This document shows positions 35,423 to 46,678 of a DNA stretch of 64,000 nt, piece by piece. Source of the DNA: Crocodylus rhombifer (lineage: Eukaryota; Chordata; Crocodylia; Crocodylidae); NCBI GenBank assembly GCA_038503035.1, contig JAVSML010000977.1, positions 367,329 to 431,328 of the forward strand, given 5' to 3'. The stretch's first letter is position 1. Each line of letters opens with the position of its first letter. The translations under genes were made by a program, and so were the position numbers. Below the pieces are notes generated by a model. The model did no database searches. It saw nothing but the letters and a program-made list of their open reading frames with translations, and was not told the DNA's origin.

Positions 35423-37432
35423 CTCTGGATCATTAGGGGCAGAGCTGAGAACCACCAAGAAGTTCGAGAGTCTTGATGTACCATTTATTGACAGTTTGTC
35501 AAGGTTTAAATTTGTAATGACACACCAAATCAAAAAAATTAAAAAGAAAAAGACACGTGATTTGGGATTTGATTACAGTCATTGCACACAACTCCAGTGC
35601 TAAAGTCACTTTTGAATTCATTTCTCCTGAATGGTAGTGAGGCTCACATTACTGCATTGAACTCAGAAAAGTTACAGTAGACATAACTGTAACCTATTGT
35701 AAAAAGTTTAGGCTCCAGTTCTGCAGTCCCCCTACTCATGTTGAGCAGCGGTAATGTGAGTAACCCTATGGTTACTACTTGGGATTACTGTTAGAGTAAG
35801 TACTGGTTAGTTCTGTGATATTTGCAGAACTAAGCACCAAGTTAGCAAACTGGTTGTGTATGTACAAAATAATTCAGATTCTAACTCGGGGTATCCATTT
35901 CCCCCCTCAGGGTTTCTAGCCTGGAAATAAAGAAAAGAATTGCTTGATCCGTTTTACTTTGTTTAACTTTCTTCCAGCAGAGTTTTAGTTTCTTATTCAA
36001 AACCACGGGCCAACGACAAACACATTTTCCTCCCAGACAGTTCACTTACTTATGGTGGCGTTTGTAGAGAACTTGACAGCTTTATCTTCTTTCTGAGCTA
36101 CTTACAGCTGTGACTTCATTACTTTGAAACTGATTTGGATTCAGTCTGGCATCAAGTGCAGATGTGAATGATTGGGGCTCAGTGTATCACCTGCAGTTGT
36201 TTATCTGGAAGTGGACAATTTAACCATGCATATCTTCTTGTCTAGGCATGTGGGTGAGGCAGAACTGCTGATTAGTATTTCAAAAAATTGTTTCTTTTCT
36301 GCAAACAGAGTATTTAATCTCTAAAAGACCTTATAAAATATTCTCTCAAGGGCTTAGAATGTTTGGGAAGTTCTTTTTATAGTGCAAGAGGTCATTAATG
36401 AGCAAGTGAAAGCAGCGTAGAAATAGCTTTATAGCTCTTGTTGAATCAGTGAGAAACTGTCATTCTGCTCCTGTGCTTTTTCTTGTCAAACCTCGTAGCA
36501 CTCATGTATGTCTGGAGAGCCTGACATTACAGGTCTATTTTAACACTCAATTCATTTCCCAGATTCTTGGATCATAATAGAGTGTACATTATCCCCTTTT
36601 CATATATACAATTCTTTCTCATCCCTCTTCCCAGATTCCTTGAATTTCTAAGGCCCTGCTGAGAGCAAAATTTAGACCAGGAGGAAATAGGTGCAGTTCT
36701 TCTTTCATCAATAGATTAGCAGTCTCTTACCCCAAAGCTGTTTTTGGCCCCCAGAGTCCATTTATAGAAGTTTTATAGAAAAGCCAAAGAAAGTTGCTAC
36801 AATATGACTATTTCAGTGCTGTTCTGGATAAGACTGAAAACTCTTCAGGCAGACTTCTTTCTTGTTGCAGAGAAATTTAAGTCTTATTCACTTGAAGGGG
36901 GGAGGGAGCTCCACTTGCCTAAGATGCCATGCAGTGCTATATTATTAACTGTTCACTGCCACAAACCTGAGTGTCATGACTATACAACCTGACTGAATAA
37001 AAGCTCTGGCAGGTGATAGTGATAAAGAACACCAGAAAGAGTCACTTTCTTCTAAGAAAGAACTTTAGTAGAAATAAGGAATACATTATTAAACTGTAAG
37101 CTACTATTTTCTCTAACTCCTTTATTTCTAGTGCTTCTGCCTAGAATTCTGCTCACTTATGTCTGTCCATCCTCCTGCTACATATCCTCAGAGACAGGAT
37201 CAAAGTTACAAGTATTCCACAATTTTCAGTACACATAGTTTAGTTTCCACTAAGAAGCGTTTTCTGAGGTGTTCACTGTCCAAAATGGATTAACTTGGCA
37301 AAGTCGGATTCACGGCACCACAGAAGTAACAGAACAAAAATCAGTGAATATTGGTTCAAGCCTTTTAGACCTATTCATATGAGACCAAAATTCCATTACC
37401 AGTGTGAGCAGTACACAGTCATACTGGGCATG
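35423..37432 (+). other. Intronic sequence without recognised elements
   Basis: AT-rich, nothing supported. Confidence 0.5.
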
Positions 37433-37435
37433 TCT

Positions 37436-37737
37436 ACACATGCATTTATGCTGGCTTAAATGTACTGCACAGTAAGCAGGAATAAGCCGCTCTCTATACA
37501 TGCAGGCATTACAGTGCATTAATGCTGTGTGTGGAGTGACTTGGGATTCAAGTTAGTTCCAAGTCAGTCCACACACACAGTGTTACCGCATTGTAAGACA
37601 TCTACATGTGCATTACTGCATAGTAACTAATAAGGCATAAATTTGATACCTGCATGATGCAGGTATCAAATTTATGCTCAAGTCAGCGTAAGTCACCATA
37701 TTTAGTGCATTACTAGTGTGCACATGTAGACGTGCCC
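37436..37737. mobile_element. Inverted-repeat element, GGGCATGTCTACAC family, with ACT flanks
   Basis: The ends are GGGCATGTCTACACATGC and, inverted, GGGCACGTCTACATGTGC. It is 302 bp, flanked by ACT on both sides (37433-37435 and 37738-37740). A 3-bp duplication fits the PIF/Harbinger superfamily, but that family call is inference. Inside, TGATACCTGCATGATGCAGGTATCA (about 37646-37672) is a long palindrome at the centre. Confidence 0.8.
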
Positions 37738-40700
37738 ACTGAGAAGAAAGAAGAAAAGATAGTAGCATCCAATAGCATCCAAAACCGGGCCACATAGCCC
37801 TGGAATTTCCCCACGTGCAGTGAGTGGGTGGTGAAAGTGCCAGAAGAGGCCCTGGGGGTAGCATCCCCTGAGGTAGGAAGAGTAGATAGCATCCAAACCC
37901 CAGGGAGCAGTTCTAGCTAGCTGTGAAAATGAGGCAGCAGGCAGTATAACAACAGTATAACAACAGGGAAAAACCATCATGTAAAAGCAGTAGGTATAAT
38001 GCAAGAGTGCGAACACTGACCCACTATTCCTACTTCATCTTCTCAAGGTTGGGAGCAGCCTCATCAGGCAACATGTTTTGATTGATACAGTGAGGAGCTT
38101 TTTAACATCCTTGCTAGCCGACTGAGCCTAGAGCAACAGAGCATTAAGAATCCCTTCTCTCCAAAAGGCAGCCAGCAGAACAGATTGAAAAGCAAGCACA
38201 AGAAGTATTGTGCATTATTACTGTATTATCAGTAGTAAGAATGAATGCAGCCATTGCAGTTAACACCACCTGTCTGAATAAACCCCATCAAATGCTTCAA
38301 TAACAAACATCAGGTTATGTCCTATCTTGATCCTTACTAAATGAACTGACTGTGACAGCTTTATATCTCCATTTTATCCAACTCCGAGTATGCTTTGAGT
38401 GTCTGTGCTAGAGATCAGGTGATAACAAGCTTTTGAAAGCTTAGTCTGGATAAGAATGGTTGGCTGGGGTAAACAGTTAGTGGATGGAGCTAACGTTACA
38501 TTGGCTTCTCTTCCTGGAGCTATGCTTTCACTAGATGTCATTCAAGTGCACAAATAGGGACTGTTAGACTGCCAGCTGCTTTCAGTTGAGCATGTGCATC
38601 AATGACCTGAAAAGTGGGAAACATCTTCCTAACTTTCCTCTTACTATCTCCCAGTCCGGAACTTCAAGTAATGATCAGTCACCGTTACTTCTTGCAAGGT
38701 CAGGTCAACATTCCAGCGTGGATGCTCACAGAACACGGATGGCAAAGACACTCAGTGACTTCTCATGTGTTCACAGTTCCTCAGTGCAATTTATGGCAAG
38801 AAAATCTGGCTCTGATTTTTCACTGCCCTCCAGTTTGTGCAGCCCTTTAATCTTATGACAGTTGGGTATAAAGAACTACCATTTGGATCTGGTCAGGCTT
38901 TATAAATTTGCACAGGTTTAAAGGATTACAGAACTGTATGTCAATGAAGAATCAGGGCTGATAACATAAGTTACCAGGGCCTTAGAGGTCAGGGAAAAAT
39001 CAGGTAGAAAAGTAATGACCTTAATCAATTTAATTCAGTTAAAATAAAGTACCAGATTATGACAGGGTGCATATGGGTGCACAAGAGAGCAAAGAGCACA
39101 ACGAGCATTCCCAATTGGAAGAGGCCAGCCACGATCAGGATTACTGACTGCAGAAACTGCCCTAGACTAGCTTTGCTGGTATCACTATACCTGCAAAAAA
39201 ACACCCAATGGAAACACAGTTTATGCCAGCAAAAACAATTTTGTTGCTAGTATAAGTAAACTGTTTTTTCTCTAAACACAAACATTATACTAACAAAACT
39301 ATGTCTTTTCCTGGCACAAGCTAGGTCTATGGGATGGATTTTGCTAGGTTATTCAGAGCCAAGGAATTTGACAAGGTAACTTTATTCAGTGTCTGAATTT
39401 TTCTGACTGGCATTGCTTAACATGACCCTCTACATAATATGCCAGTCAGTTCTATCTGGCTTATGCCCAAGCCTTACAGGCACAGTCCCCCATGCTCAGG
39501 AGAACACACTATGACCAAACCTTTCTCCTATACAGGCACTCCTAGAAGTTGGCAATGTTGTAATGTAGACCTGGCATCAAGTAGATGGAAGTTCTCTGAA
39601 AAAAATAGATTAAGTTTAAGAAAGGGAAATGATAGGAGGCATTGATTTCTTTCTCTTCTGCATTTTACAAGTACAGGACCTCCATGTGCATACCAAACTA
39701 TAACTGCTACAACTGAGCAATACCAGCTCTCTCCTGCTGTTTGTAACACTAAAGAAAACAGAGCAGTGCATTAGTAGGGGAGTTCCACTCTCTTATCTGT
39801 GATTCTCCAGCATCTGTTAGCTAAACCTCTTAACTCCCACAGCTACCCATTGCTCACACCAGGGAAGTTCCTAAAGCACACCTTTTCACTCAGCATGGGT
39901 TTTATCTCTTCGTTGATTTCTCCTTCTGAACTCCACACACATGGAATTTCTTGTTAGTAAGCCTATAACGACTATACGATCCCAGTTGTGAAAACTCCCC
40001 CTAGAGATGAATCCATAGAGCTCATTTTTATGTTAGTTTCTTTTTCTTTTCGTTTCCTTACAACCACCCACCAAAAATCCCTAGATCTTTCAATGCACAG
40101 TGCTGCTTCCAGCAGTGCAGATGCTGTGGAAGGAGCTGAATTTCCTCAAGGTTTTAACTCATAAATCAATAAGGTTGCATAAGGGGTGAAAAGTCTCAGA
40201 GGCTACCAAGAAGAGACAGAGGAAGATGGGTTATATCTCAGGGCTAGCAATCCCCAATATGTTACAGAATCTTTGTAATGAAATTAGAGCATCTTTTTTT
40301 CTTTTTTCTTTCTTTCTTTTCTTTTTTTTTTTTTTTAAGTAAAAGAGTGGTGTTTTTACAAGATGTTTTATGATCCAGTGGTCTTAACCAGATTGCACAA
40401 CTTGGAAGAAGCTTTCCATCATTGCAGCTGCTTCACCATTCTTAGCAACAGCAGGAGTAGCAGCTAACAGGGGCTACCATTGTTATATCCACTATGCTAT
40501 AGCCAGGTTTAGAAGACACTATTAAGAAGGTTGCTAATCTCTACTAGGGCTCCTATTGTTTTATCACTACAGCAGAGCTACAATGGTGGGAGACTTCTCC
40601 CAAAAACTTGAGTGTAGATGTAACCATTGTATATCCCCCACTGACTGCAATCTAGCACTAGTTTTACAAACAAGCAGCCCTCATACCCTTCAAGTACTAC

Positions 40701-42529
40701 CACTGGGATTGCCATGTACTCTACATACCACTCACATGCTGTAGAGATTTAATCATATATGATTAAGTCAAAATATCAGCCAATAGCAGATTAGCCAGCA
40801 TAAGGGAGTTTAGCAGACACTGCATTTCTTTACAGACAAAGCCATCAGAGCTCAGTTCCCCAAGGCACTGAATGAGAACTGAGTGAACTTTTTCTGGTGA
40901 AATTCAGAACTGCGTAAACTCACTCGGTTTCAGATTTCATTAACAACAAACTCATCAAGAGGTTTCCTAAGGTGAAAGACAACTTGTCCCAGTTTATGGA
41001 TTTGTATCAGTTGCATTAAATTAAACTTTAAGTGTGTTTTCTTCATGAAGTAAGGAAAGACTTTTCAGCTTTGAGATTTCATTTGAATTTTTTAAATTTC
41101 TTCAAGCTCTGAAAGCCTCGAAGTTTTGATCATTCCCTATTATACAAAGCCAAAAAAATGCATTCATCCAGAACACTACATTTCTCAGTCTTGAAAAAGG
41201 TCACAAGGAACATGAGAACTGGGACTGGAGACTTTAATCTTTAGCAGACTTGAAGATAATGTCAGCCCAGTGTAGCTTGAGGTAAATGGTGCAACTCAAG
41301 GAAATCACTGGCCCACATGCAGCAGTGGCAGGATGGAACCAGTTAGATTTCAAATATAAATTGGTCACAAGATCCACTGGCAGAGAGAAGTAATTGGTAT
41401 TTAGTGGATGTGCAAAATGAGCCCAACTCAGATGCTGTAAAAGGAAGGTTTAACTGAAACAGAAACAGAAAGCTGAAAATGAAATCAGACCAACACCCTT
41501 CCTTGAAGGCTGTACCTTATCCAGGGGTCCTCCCAGCATCTGTTTGGTCTGTGTGTGTTGACTTAATCTGAAACTGCAACCTTCAGTGCTGGGGCTGAAT
41601 GTGCTTCCTTCAGCACTCATAAGTTATGTAAGCTACACATCCATTGAACATAAATTAGTAAAAGACTAAAACATTAGACTGCTTACAAGCTTTTCCTGAT
41701 GAACATACCACTTTTGACACACTGTGAATTGTTTGAGATGAGAGATTGGCCCACTGGACTGTTTTCAGACTAACTGGGCACTGTCTGGTCTCCCTTCTGT
41801 TTATATGAAGCAGTAAGTCACTACAGGCTACAATTGCAGCAGTGTGCACAGAAAAACAAGGGAATGGATTTACTGTATCACAGGCATCCATATCTGCTTC
41901 CTGAGCTCCTGGATCAAATTTGCACAGATATTTCTGTGAACGATACCTGAGGGAAGGAAGGTTCTTTTCTAGAATAACTTTTATTTCTTTTTCAAACAAA
42001 TAACCTTTTGCAGCCTCCTAGAATGCTGTAAGTCACTGCAAGTGCAAGTGTCTGACTTTTCATGCATGTTTGAAACAAGGGCTCTCTCTACTGGTGCCTT
42101 AGCAGCCTGTAGCGAGGGCCAGCTCTGCAGAGAAATGTGCTGTGGATCTTTGCGACACCAGCTTATTCTTTTCAGAAAAAATCCTGTCCCTTCCTCTGCA
42201 GACATGAGAGTCCTCTTGTAGTACAGGCAGAACCATATGGTTCCCAAGACTACCCTGTTCAGCTGCCTTAACCCTGAGTTGAGAGACTAGCTGTCACAGT
42301 GGAAAGGAAGGTTTGGTTAGCCATTCTGTCCTTAGGCTGCCTGCTGATACTACCAACAAAACTGCTAGCAGTGTTTACATATATAAGATTTTGGATTTCA
42401 TTAGGTTTAGGGACAGAATTCAAAATGTGGATACAATAATTTAGTTTCAGCTCCTGAGAGGAGGGGAAGGGGGAAGGAAAGAGACCGAGAGAAATCGGTC
42501 AGCTGCAAAATGCTTCTGTATTTTTTGTG
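37738..42529 (+). other. Intronic sequence, mostly unassigned
   Basis: It contains a pyrimidine tract of CTTT/T runs at 40288-40338. On the reverse strand two adjoining open frames (41655-41999 and 41981-42247) have no recognisable domain and are not called as a gene. Confidence 0.5.
40288..40338. repeat. Pyrimidine-rich (CTTT)n / poly-T tract
   Basis: About 50 bp of C/T only, with TTTCTTTC units passing into poly-T. Confidence 0.9.
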
Positions 42530-43195
42530 AGGCAAGAATCTTGTAATGTGATATCTTGTACTGAACCAACTATGTATTTGGGATAAAGTTAGGCAAGATT
42601 TTGAATGCAAAGCATTCTTCCTCAGGTAACTCTGATCACAGGAAGCAAGGCACAGGATACTGAAACACAGCAGAGAGAAGGGACTGAGAAATTCTCAGGA
42701 AAGCAGACACAACCAGCAGAAGAAAAGAAGCTGATTCCTGGGAGATCAAGACCTATCAGAAGGAAGGAAGATCAATCTCACCTTCCTTGTGTGAAAAGAA
42801 TTCAGGAGTTGGATAAATTATGATGTGCCATATACCCAATATCAATGTTTAGACCTTTGTTCTTAGGTCCAGCCAGTTTATGAACTTTTGTTTCCCAGTC
42901 ACCTTCTAAAGGTTAGGTAGATTCCCTTGAGCATGAGAGTAGCAAGGATAGAGAGGGAGTGGTTGTTCTGTGAGAAACATGCTCCTAATGGTGGGTGTAT
43001 GTCTCTGTCCTTTGTATTTTTTCTGTGAGAGGTCATTCTAGTGCATAGTTGCAGTTTAGTTTCACTCACACAGTTGTCATGAAAGCAATTGGTACATTGG
43101 ATCAGGTATATCACGTTTTGGAAAGGGCATGTGCAGGAACCATGGATTCTGATGTTTTCATACTTCATAATTTTTGGACGGTTATGACTACATCG
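42530..43195 (-). mobile_element. Penelope-like element remnant, GIY-YIG region
   Basis: Reverse-strand frame 42899-43168 encodes CTCPFQNVIYLIQCTNC, then VSETKLQLCTRMTSHRKN and FSQNNHSLSILATLMLKG, the typical GIY-YIG region of Penelope-like elements. The Gly expected before Glu-Thr is Ser here. The tail near 42540-42620 resembles the tails at 12.6 and 13.6 kb. Confidence 0.72.
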
Positions 43196-43590
43196 CTCTT
43201 ACACTTCTGTATGTTTTAAAACAATATGTAGCTAAAGGGCAGATGCCAGGTTTGGTGTTGGCTTCTAGATTTCACAAAAGTATTAAGACTTTCAAGACTC
43301 AAACCTGGAGAGTTGTCTGAATTTAGGCCTTTGGATCTAAGCTCTCCTCCAACTACTGCACACAAACAATTCCAAGCTCTGGGGGAATTCAGAGTATTGG
43401 TATGACTTTTTCATCTGGTCAAGTCTAAAACCTCTGATCCAAACCACAGTTAGTGCAATTACTCTAAAATTTTACGCTGCTGTGTGAAAGCAGGCTTGAT
43501 CTTCCCATTTTTAACTAAATAGGATGTGTTCAGTTATTTACTATTAAACAGTAATAACTGTCATTTGAAAGAATTTTTTTCTGTTTCTAG

Positions 43591-43677
43591 AATTGCAAAG
43601 GGAACAACATTTGAGAAGGGAGGAAACAGACCAGAACTCTTTGAGATCAAGATCCCACTCTGTTCTGAAAATGGGAG
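43591..43677 (+). CDS. KIAA2012: Exon g, KIAA2012-like gene (87 nt)
   Basis: The acceptor is ttctgtttctag, the donor GGAG|gtaagg, phase 1-1. It encodes LQREQHLRREETDQNS followed by an SRSHS motif, a short charged helix leading into a basic Ser-rich stretch. It is separated from the next exon by 304 nt. Confidence 0.82.
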
Positions 43678-43981
43678 GTAAGGGTAGGGGGGATGGTGAG
43701 GATGGGGGGAGGGAGCAGGGAGAGACATTTCATAGTCCTCTTCTAAATGTGTGTTCCCTTATTTTAAAGCAGGTTCTAAGTCTGCAGCAAAGTTAGTTCT
43801 CCACAGTGCTTTTAGGACACTTGTCCACTGGGAACTCATCTGATACTATGACTGGTACTTTAAGCCAAGCTAATGCTTAGTTTGAAAACAAGAGGCAGGG
43901 ATAATGGTGATGAGGAAACTAGCCAGTGTAAGCCTGATTCCAGCCCAGCATGCACAAAAGAAATGCTCTTTATTTTCACAG

Positions 43982-44075
43982 ATCCAGATAAGCAGATGGA
44001 TGGAGAACTTGCATCCAACAGTGCTTTACACTTGGGGTCAGATTTTGCCTATGCAGTGAACTCTGTGGAAGAGAT
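43982..44075 (+). CDS. KIAA2012: Exon h, KIAA2012-like gene (94 nt)
   Basis: The acceptor is ttattttcacag and the donor GAGAT|gtaagt. It enters in phase 1 and leaves in phase 2. It encodes DPDKQMDGELASNS and ends FAYAVNSVEE. The split codon AT+C is completed by the next exon as Ile, which supports both borders. Confidence 0.82.
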
Positions 44076-44949
44076 GTAAGTTCATAAGATAAGAGATTTT
44101 TTTTTTAAGTTTCCTCTTTCTGCATCTTAAATTTGATTTCATCGAAGTTTCCTTTCCATTATTCTGAGAAAAGAAATGCAAGAAGCTAAAAACTATCTGT
44201 AGTTGGACACTTATCATTACGTTACTTTTCAGCAATGTAATGTGAAGGTAGAATTTTTCTACAGTTGTGACTTTAACATATTAGTGAAACCTGTGCTGAA
44301 AGCAATAAGGGACACACCCTATCCCTGGTATAGCAAGCTGTCCTGAGATGAGATATGATTGCAGAACTCAGAGGGTATGTCTACACAAGATGCTTTACTG
44401 TGCAGTAGCATAATTTACTACACAGTAAGTATGTGCATATACACATGCACACTCTTAATGCGCAGTAAATCTCACTAATTGCAACTAAAATTGCTACCTG
44501 CAAATACAAATAGCAAATCTACTTGCGACTACTTACTGTGCAGTAGTGCTTGTGTAGACACATGACTGAGAGCAAATCTGCTTCTTGTCAGCTGGCCACC
44601 AGGTAGCAGGAGATTGCTTCCTGCCCTTGGAGCTGCCTGCTGCTGGGGTGGGCTCTGCCACTGGAGCCCGGCCGGGGACTATGTCTGCCTGCCCTGGCAG
44701 CAGAGAGCTTCAATCCCTCTGCTCTGAGATCACAACCAAGGACTGGGGGTTAGGAGATTCCTATCTCCCAACCCCCACTTCACCATCACATTTGAGAAGT
44801 GGGGGCTGGGAGATCTTTATCTCCCAGCACCAGCCCCATGACCATGTAGCTGGTGCTAGGAGATTCCTGTTGGTGAGGGCTGGGGAACCTGTTCCCTGGC
44901 CTACTCTGCTCTGTGATCACAGAGCTGAGTGGGGAAACAGGCTTTCCAG

Positions 44950-46100
44950 TAGGGCTGAGCAAAGCCATTTCAATTTGGAGGAGATTTGGCCCAATTTGGT
45001 GACCAAATCTCAGAATCTGAATTGAATTGGGAGACCTTTAAAAGGTCCGAATCAAATTGGAAGCCTCTGAATCAATTCAGAAAAGATTCAGTGCTGCTTT
45101 AGAGATTTGGCTATAGACTAAACAGGCAGCAGTCCTCACCACACAGCTACCTCCAGCTGGTAAGCGTTTTGTGGTGGGCAGAGTGGGGAAGGAAGAGGTG
45201 TGGGGGAGGGAGGGATTGGGGCTGGGACAAACTGTCCAGCTGGGGCAGGGGGGCGTGGGACTCAGGGAGTGGGGGTCACAGGATGCAGGCACGGCAGCAC
45301 TGGGAGTGGGGGCTATGCCATGCTGCCACTTGCCCAGCCAGGGTGGGGCAGAGTGTGGGATGCAGGCGTGGCAGTGCTGGGAGCGGTGGCTATATCCTGC
45401 TGCCACTTGCCCAGATGGGGTGGGGGGCACGATGAAGGTACGGCTTGCTCCAGGCGGAAGGAGGCAAGCAGCAGCGGGGTATAGCCCCCACTCTGACCAC
45501 TGTCGTGTCTGCATCCTACACCCTCGCTGGGCAACAAATGGCAGCACCTGCATCCCACACACACCCCTTCCTCAACTGGGCAAGCAGCAGGCTATGCCCT
45601 ACTTTCACTTGCCCAGCTGGGGCAGGGGGGCACGGGATGTGTGCATGGCAGGGCTGGGTGTGGGGGCTCTGCCCTGCTGTCGCTTGCCCAGACAAGGTAG
45701 GGGGGTGTGATGCAGGCATGGCTCACTCCAGGCAGAAGGGGGCAAGTGGCAGCAGGGCATAGCCTCCGCTCCCAGCACTGCCATGCCTGCATCCCACACC
45801 CCCCCACCCCTGGCTGGGCAGCTTGTCCCAGCCCCAGGCCCAATCCCTCCCTCCCCACCCCTTCCTTCCCCCTCTGCCCACCACAACAGACTTACCAGCT
45901 GGAGGGAGCTGTGTCTAGCGTGGTGAGAACTGCTGCCTGTTTAGTTTATAGCCAAATCTCCAAAGTGGCACTGAATCTTTGGATCCAGTTTGGCTGAATT
46001 GAATCAGGACAGTGATTCAAATCTCTGAATTAAATCACTGTCCCTCTGAGTTGGCCAAATCTGAATCTGAAGCAAATACTTGCTGCTTTGCACAGGCCTA
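44950..46100. mobile_element. Large hAT-like element with long inverted repeats (1,151 bp)
   Basis: The ends are TAGGGCTGAGCAAAG and, inverted, TAGGCCTGTGCAAAG. It is flanked by CTTTCCAG and TTTTCCAG, seven of eight bases alike. The arms (about 44950-45240 and 45810-46100) are inverted copies of one another, rich in AAATCT/GAATC words. The centre holds GC-rich repeats. Reading frames in the centre are open in several frames and are only a result of base composition. Confidence 0.85.
45280..45800. repeat. GC-rich tandem and inverted repeats in the hAT-like element
   Basis: Units of about 80-90 bp built around GATGCAGGCAYGGCAG, GCTGCCACTTGCCCAG and AGCGGGGTATAGCC-like words occur several times, in both orientations. 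Confidence 0.75.
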
Positions 46101-46678
46101 TTTTCCAGCTGCCACCTCACAATCACAGAGCAGGGTCTGGAAACTATCTTGGTCGGGGCAGGTTCAAGGAATGGGGCTTGGAAAGTCCTGCAGGGACAGG
46201 GTAGATCCCAGTCCTCTGCCCTGATCTGCTGGTGGGGCAGCTAGCAGCAAGCTAGTTGCCCCACCAGCAGATCAGGGCAGGGGGCTAAGACCTGACCCTC
46301 CCCAACAACTCTTTCCAAGTTCCCTGCTTCTGACTGGGGAGCCAGGACCAGGAGCTTCCATGGCAGAGGGACATTGTCCATGCTCGAGCAGCCGGCAGCC
46401 CCCCCCACAGGGACAGGGTGCAATGTCCCAGCCCTGGGCAGGAGACTGCGGTGTCCTGACCCACTGCTCCCTACCAGCCCATGGACTAGCACTCGGGGGG
46501 AGGGTAGAGCTTCCTCTGGTGGTGGCAGGGGCCCACTGAAGGACCCCAAGAAGTGGGAGCAGTTTGCTGCCGTTGGCAGCAAATCTGCCCTTGCTTCCCT
46601 GCATGTGTTGACACCTGCTTGGGAGTGTTTACTCGCAAGTAAACTACTTTCAGATCTAATGCATGTGTAGACACACTC

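Larger units (their letters stand above)
44373..46678. mobile_element. Large Harbinger-like inverted-repeat element, host of a nested hAT-like element
   Basis: The left end is GGGTATGTCTACACAAG and the inverted right end GAGTGTGTCTACACATGC. AGA lies on both sides (44370-44372 and 46679-46681). Subterminal parts are AT-rich with CTGTGCAGTA motifs; the interior is GC-rich. The interior blocks also occur in the element at 54904-55688. It is interrupted by 44950-46100. Confidence 0.72.

Noticed and set aside
44585..46604. Many overlapping open frames of 80-180 codons on both strands
   Set aside because: They lie in GC-rich repeats of nested transposons, have no domain, and conflict with one another.
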